Part shown: piece by piece, positions 5,701-9,094 of the stretch
Layout: every line of letters starts with the position of its first letter
How positions within the stretch are numbered: the first letter of the stretch is position 1
Notes under the pieces: generated by a model
What the model saw: the letters and a program-made list of their open reading frames with translations, nothing else
The model's database searches: none
What the model was told of the DNA's origin: nothing
Position numbers and translations under genes: made by a program
Source of the DNA: Pseudomonadota bacterium
Lineage (GTDB): Bacteria > Pseudomonadota > Gammaproteobacteria > Burkholderiales > Burkholderiaceae_C
Assembly (NCBI GenBank): GCA_023438115.1
Contig: JAEZEB010000172.1
Location: forward strand, 1 to 9,094
Length of the DNA stretch: 9,094 bases
Reading direction: 5' to 3'

Positions 5701-7832
5701 GCCGCGACCTCCCCGGCGTCGGCCTGCGCGGCGCGCGCGTCAGCGGTGAGCTGCAGCGAGGGCGCGCGGCGGACGATGCCATCGAGCTGGTAGATGGAAG
5801 CGGCCACCGGGCGCGCGTCGGTGTCGCCGAGCCACGCCGCCTTGGCCGTCTTGTTGGAGAGCTGGCCGCCCTGCGCCATCGCCTGGCCGGCGTCGGCGCC
5901 GCGCGCCTCGGCCAGCACTTCCTGCGCCGATTCCTGCTCGAAGCCCTGCAGGCCCAGCATGTTGCCCAGCACGCGCAGCACCTTCCAGGCCGGTCGCGTC
6001 TCGCCCAGCGGCTTGACGACGGCGTGGAAGCCCTGCACGCGGCCTTCGGCGTTGACGAAGGTGCCCGGCGTCTCGGTCCACGGCGCGATCGGCAGCAGCA
6101 CGTCGCTGATGTCGAGGTTGGCCTTGAACGGGCTGAGCGTGATCACCATGCCGCCGCCCTGCCCCAGCGCCGCGGCGCGTTCGCCGGCGGCGGAGTCGTG
6201 GCGCGGCTCGTTGTTCAGGAGGACCAGCGCCTTCAGGCCGCCGGCCAGCATCTGGCCCGCGTTCAGGCCGCCCTCGCCCGGCATCGCGTTCACCAGCTGC
6301 GCGCCGACGGTGTTGGCGGCTTCGGTGAGGTAGCCGACGGTGGCGCCGGTCGCCTCGGCGATCCAGTTGGCCAGCGACAGCAGCGCGCTCGCGGCGGGAT
6401 GGTGCGCGGCGGCGTTGCCCAGCAGGATGGCCTTGCGCTCGCCGGACAGCAGCGAGGCGGCGATCGCCTTCGCGGCGTCGGTCGCATTGCCCTGCAGCGG
6501 TGCCTTGGTGCCCTTCTCGTTGCCGATGGCGGTGGCGACGTCGGCCAGCGCCTGCACCCACTGGCCCGCGGGCACGGTGATGCGGCCGGCGATGGCCATC
6601 GCCCAGTCGTCCTCGCGGTGGTGGATCACCGACACCTGCGCGCCCGAGCGCACCGCGGCGCGCACGCGCAGCGCGAACAGCGGATGCTCCTTGCGCAGGT
6701 TGGAACCCACGACCAGCGCGCGCTGCAGCGTGGACAGCGAGGCGATGGAGGTGCCCAGCCAGCGCACGCCTTCCTTCGCCGGAAATTCGGCGTGGCGCAG
6801 GCGGTAGTCGACGTTCTCGCTGCCGAGGGCGCGCACCAGCTTCTGGGCCAGGTACAGCTCCTCGACGGTGCTGTGCGGGCTCACCAGCGCGCCGATGGCC
6901 TTGGCGCCGTGGTCACGCTTGATGTCCGACAGGCCGTGCGCCACGTATTCCAGCGCGGTCTGCCAGTCGACGGTCTTCCACTCGCCGCCCTGCTTGACCA
7001 TGGGCGCGGTCAGGCGCTCGGGGCCGTTGAGCGCCTCGTAGGAGAAGCGATCGCGGTCGGCCAGCCAGCACTCGTTGACTTCCTCGTTCTCGAGAGGCAG
7101 CACGCGCATGACCTTGTTGTTCTTCACCTGCACCAGCAGGTTGGCGCCTTCCGAGTCGTGCGGGCTCACCGACTTGCGGCGCGACAGCTCCCAGTTGCGG
7201 GCGCTGTAGCGGAACGGCTTGGACGTCAGCGCGCCCACCGGGCACAGGTCGATCATGTTGCCGGAGACTTCGGAGTCGACCGTGTCGCCCAGCACCGTGG
7301 TGATCTCGCTGTGCTCGCCGCGGTGGACCATGCCCAGCTCCATCACGCCGGCCACTTCCTGGCCGAAGCGCACGCAGCGGGTGCAGTGGATGCAGCGGCT
7401 CATCTCTTCCATGGAGATCAGCGGGCCCACGTCCTTGTGCAGCACGACGCGCTTTTCTTCCTCGTAGCGCGAGCCGGAGCCGCCGTAGCCGACGGCCAGG
7501 TCCTGCAGCTGGCATTCGCCGCCCTGGTCGCAGATCGGGCAGTCCAGCGGGTGGTTGATGAGGAGGAACTCCATCACCGACTGCTGCGCCTTGATCGCCT
7601 TCTCGCTGCGGGTGCGCACGATCATGCCGTTGGTGACGGGCGTGGCGCAGGCCGGCATCGGCTTGGGCGCCTTCTCCACGTCCACCAGGCACATCCGGCA
7701 GTTGGCCGCGATCGAGAGCTTCTTGTGATAGCAGAAGTGCGGGATGTAGGTGCCCGCCTTCTCGGCCGCATGCATCACCATGCTGCCCTCGGGCACCGAC
7801 ACCTTCTGTCCGTCGAGGTCGATTTCGATCAT
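5697..7832 (-). CDS. nuoG: NADH-quinone oxidoreductase subunit G (NuoG, 75 kDa type)
   Basis: NuoG is the large iron-sulfur subunit of the complex I cytoplasmic arm. It passes electrons from NuoF towards NuoI. The protein has 711 residues. An N-terminal 2Fe-2S ferredoxin domain has N1b ligands C34, C45, C48 and C62. The His-Cys cluster N5 follows with H94, C98, C101 and C107. Cluster N4 has C147, C150, C153 and C197. The rest (about 220-711) is a molybdopterin-oxidoreductase-like domain without visible cofactor function; it includes the conserved LPIAPWTETPGTFVNAEGRVQ at 580-600. The extra cluster N7 of E. coli NuoG cannot form, since no CxxCxxxC motif follows N4 and only C255 remains in that region. 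The protein is much shorter than E. coli NuoG (about 908) but close to other betaproteobacterial and mitochondrial forms. The ATG is preceded by AGGGG about 11 bases upstream, inside the nuoF end. The stop codon overlaps the nuoH start as ATGA. The C-terminal 25 residues are Ala-rich and weakly conserved in appearance. Confidence 0.98.
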   Translation of the reverse strand: MIEIDLDGQKVSVPEGSMVMHAAEKAGTYIPHFCYHKKLSIAANCRMCLVDVEKAPKPMPACATPVTNGMIVRTRSEKAIKAQQSVMEFLLINHPLDCPICDQGGECQLQDLAVGYGGSGSRYEEEKRVVLHKDVGPLISMEEMSRCIHCTRCVRFGQEVAGVMELGMVHRGEHSEITTVLGDTVDSEVSGNMIDLCPVGALTSKPFRYSARNWELSRRKSVSPHDSEGANLLVQVKNNKVMRVLPLENEEVNECWLADRDRFSYEALNGPERLTAPMVKQGGEWKTVDWQTALEYVAHGLSDIKRDHGAKAIGALVSPHSTVEELYLAQKLVRALGSENVDYRLRHAEFPAKEGVRWLGTSIASLSTLQRALVVGSNLRKEHPLFALRVRAAVRSGAQVSVIHHREDDWAMAIAGRITVPAGQWVQALADVATAIGNEKGTKAPLQGNATDAAKAIAASLLSGERKAILLGNAAAHHPAASALLSLANWIAEATGATVGYLTEAANTVGAQLVNAMPGEGGLNAGQMLAGGLKALVLLNNEPRHDSAAGERAAALGQGGGMVITLSPFKANLDISDVLLPIAPWTETPGTFVNAEGRVQGFHAVVKPLGETRPAWKVLRVLGNMLGLQGFEQESAQEVLAEARGADAGQAMAQGGQLSNKTAKAAWLGDTDARPVAASIYQLDGIVRRAPSLQLTADARAAQADAGEVAA
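5708..5714 (-). promoter_or_regulatory. Strong ribosome binding site for nuoH inside nuoG
   Basis: On the minus strand this reads GGGGAGG, 7 bases before the nuoH ATG. It is the best Shine-Dalgarno in the window. It lies within the last codons of nuoG and supports the ATGA-overlap start. Confidence 0.85.
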
Positions 7833-7839
7833 GTTCTGT

Positions 7840-9094
7840 TCAGCCCCTGGCGCCGGCCGGAACCGGGGTCTTGCCTTCCGAGGTCGGCAGGTCCGGACGC
7901 GCGATCTTCGCCTCGAACTCGTGGCGGAAGTGCTTGAGCATCGCGCGCACGGGCATCGCCGCGGCGTCGCCCAGCGCGCAGATCGTGCGGCCCTGGATGT
8001 TGTCGGCCACCGAGTTCAGCAGGTCCAGGTCGGACGGCTTGCCGTGGCCGTTCTGGATGCGGTCGATCACGCGCCACATCCAGCCCGTGCCTTCGCGGCA
8101 CGGCGTGCACTGCCCGCAGGACTCGTGCATGTAGAAGTACGACAGGCGCAGCAGGCTCTCGACCATGTCGCGCGTCTCGTCCATCACGATGACGGCGCCC
8201 GAGCCGAGCATGGAGCCCGCCTTGGCGATGGAGTCGTAGTCCATCGTGCACTCCATCATGATGTCCGCGGGCAGCACCGGGGCGGACGAGCCGCCGGGGA
8301 TCACCGCCTTGAGCTTGCGGCCGCCCTTCACGCCGCCGGCCAGTTCCAGCAGCTTGCTGAAGGGGGTGCCCATCGGCACCTCGTAGTTGCCGGGCAGCTC
8401 GACGTCGCCGCTCACCGAGAAGATCTTGGTGCCGCCGTTGTTCGGCTTGCCGCATTCGAGGTAGGCCTGGCTGCCGTTGCGGATGATCCAGGGCACCGCC
8501 GCGAAGGTCTCGGTGTTGTTGATCGTGGTGGGCTTGCCGTACACGCCGAAGCTGGCCGGGAAAGGCGGCTTGAAGCGCGGCTGGCCCTTCTTGCGTTCCA
8601 GCGACTCGAGCAGCGCCGTCTCCTCGCCGCAGATGTAGGCGCCGAAGCCGTGGAACGCGTGCAGCTGGAACGAGAAGTTCGAGCCGAGGATGTTGTTGCC
8701 CAGGTAGCCGGCGGCGCGGGCCTCCTCCAGCGCTTCCTCGAAGCGCTCGTACACCTGGAAGATCTCGCCGTGGATGTAGTTGTACCCCAGCGAGATGCCC
8801 ATCGCGTAGGCCGCGATGATCATCCCCTCGATGACGATGTGCGGGTTGTAGGCAAGGATGTCGCGGTCCTTGCAGGTGCCCGGCTCGCCCTCGTCGGAGT
8901 TGCACACCAGGTACTTCTGCCCCGGGAACTGGCGGGGCATGAAGCTCCACTTGAGCCCGGTCGGAAAACCGGCGCCGCCGCGCCCGCGCAAGCCCGAGGC
9001 CTTGACCTCGGCAATCACCTGCTCAGGCGTGATGCCTTCGGTAAGGATGCGGCGCAGCGCCTGGTAGCCCTCGCGCGCTTCGTAGTCCTTCAGC
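7840..9094 (-). CDS. nuoF: NADH-quinone oxidoreductase subunit F (NuoF, 51 kDa type), 5' end outside window
   Basis: NuoF is the NADH-oxidising subunit of complex I. It binds NADH and FMN at the tip of the cytoplasmic arm and carries 4Fe-4S cluster N3. The window holds 417 codons ending in TGA. The family is about 430-450 residues (E. coli 445), so only roughly the first 20-35 residues are missing beyond the right edge. Numbering from the first complete codon in the window, I see the glycine-rich FMN/NADH segment GLRGRGGAGFPTG around 35-46, NSDEGEPGTCKDR at 65-77, GAYICGEETALLESLE at 151-166, and the N3 ligands C326, C329 and C332 in ESCGQCTPCREGT plus C372 in the TICALGDAA segment. All expected ligands are present. 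A GTG at 9016-9018 is internal, because family-like sequence (LKDYEAREGYQALRRILTEG) continues upstream of it to the window edge. The gene ends 7 bases before nuoG in the same transcription unit. Identification is secure. Confidence 0.98.
   Translation of the reverse strand, partial: LKDYEAREGYQALRRILTEGITPEQVIAEVKASGLRGRGGAGFPTGLKWSFMPRQFPGQKYLVCNSDEGEPGTCKDRDILAYNPHIVIEGMIIAAYAMGISLGYNYIHGEIFQVYERFEEALEEARAAGYLGNNILGSNFSFQLHAFHGFGAYICGEETALLESLERKKGQPRFKPPFPASFGVYGKPTTINNTETFAAVPWIIRNGSQAYLECGKPNNGGTKIFSVSGDVELPGNYEVPMGTPFSKLLELAGGVKGGRKLKAVIPGGSSAPVLPADIMMECTMDYDSIAKAGSMLGSGAVIVMDETRDMVESLLRLSYFYMHESCGQCTPCREGTGWMWRVIDRIQNGHGKPSDLDLLNSVADNIQGRTICALGDAAAMPVRAMLKHFRHEFEAKIARPDLPTSEGKTPVPAGARG
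7844..7848 (-). promoter_or_regulatory. Probable ribosome binding site for nuoG
   Basis: On the minus strand this reads AGGGG, inside the last codons of nuoF, with 11 bases before the nuoG ATG. The spacing is longer than ideal, so the assignment is moderate. No better purine run lies closer. Confidence 0.55.

Noticed and set aside
4489..5793. Plus-strand open frame of 434 codons opposite nuoI and nuoH
   Set aside because: Antisense shadow with a charged, low-complexity translation and no recognisable fold, opposite a conserved membrane protein gene.
6024..7937. Plus-strand open frame of 637 codons opposite nuoG
   Set aside because: Same explanation: a low-complexity His/Ala/Arg-rich translation opposite a gene whose iron-sulfur ligands and motifs are all intact.
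9016..9018. GTG codon as a possible start of nuoF
   Set aside because: NuoF-like sequence continues upstream in frame to the window edge, and starting here would cut the protein well below family length. It is an internal Val codon.
1..9094. Search for a new system, mobile element, tRNA, riboswitch or internal promoter
   Set aside because: The window is covered end to end by eight conserved complex I genes with gaps of at most 22 bases. Base composition looks uniform, and no foreign or unexplained segment was seen.

Overview
The window is a continuous stretch of the nuo operon, which encodes the proton-pumping NADH:quinone oxidoreductase (respiratory complex I, type I NADH dehydrogenase). 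Every real gene lies on the minus strand. Read in the direction of transcription, from high to low coordinates, they are nuoF (5' end cut by the window), nuoG, nuoH, nuoI, nuoJ, nuoK, nuoL and nuoM (3' end cut by the window). This is the canonical bacterial gene order. nuoA-E would be expected just beyond the right edge and nuoN beyond the left edge.

The DNA is GC-rich (roughly two thirds G+C by eye), with strong C/G preference at third codon positions. The protein sequences point to a betaproteobacterium of the order Burkholderiales, plausibly near the Comamonadaceae. The supporting features are a compact NuoG of about 710 residues without the N7 cluster cysteines, a NuoL with a histidine-rich loop, and a NuoJ with a long basic, Ala/Pro-rich tail. 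The lineage is an inference from remembered homologues, not from a search.

Layout: positions 9094-7840 hold NuoF (FMN, NADH and cluster N3). 7832-5697 hold NuoG (clusters N1b, N5 and N4). 5700-4624 hold NuoH (quinone-site membrane subunit). 4619-4098 hold NuoI (clusters N6a and N6b). 4075-3404 hold NuoJ, 3407-3099 NuoK, 3077-1020 NuoL and 1006-1 NuoM. Electrons pass from NADH through FMN in NuoF and the iron-sulfur chain in NuoG and NuoI to quinone at the NuoH interface. NuoJ, K, L and M are membrane-arm subunits that carry the proton-translocating machinery.

The genes are packed very tightly. Two junctions (nuoG/nuoH and nuoJ/nuoK) are 4-base ATGA stop/start overlaps, and the other gaps are 4 to 22 bases. 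No gene-free stretch approaches 300 bases. I see no room for an internal promoter between genes and no terminator, tRNA, mobile element, CRISPR array or foreign-looking segment.

I found no new biological system here. This is a conserved housekeeping operon with all visible key residues intact. The points worth a second look are modest: the His-rich NuoL loop, the loss of N7 ligands in NuoG, a GC-only hairpin just upstream of the nuoK ribosome binding site, the NuoJ tail, and a histidine in the NuoH quinone-site loop.
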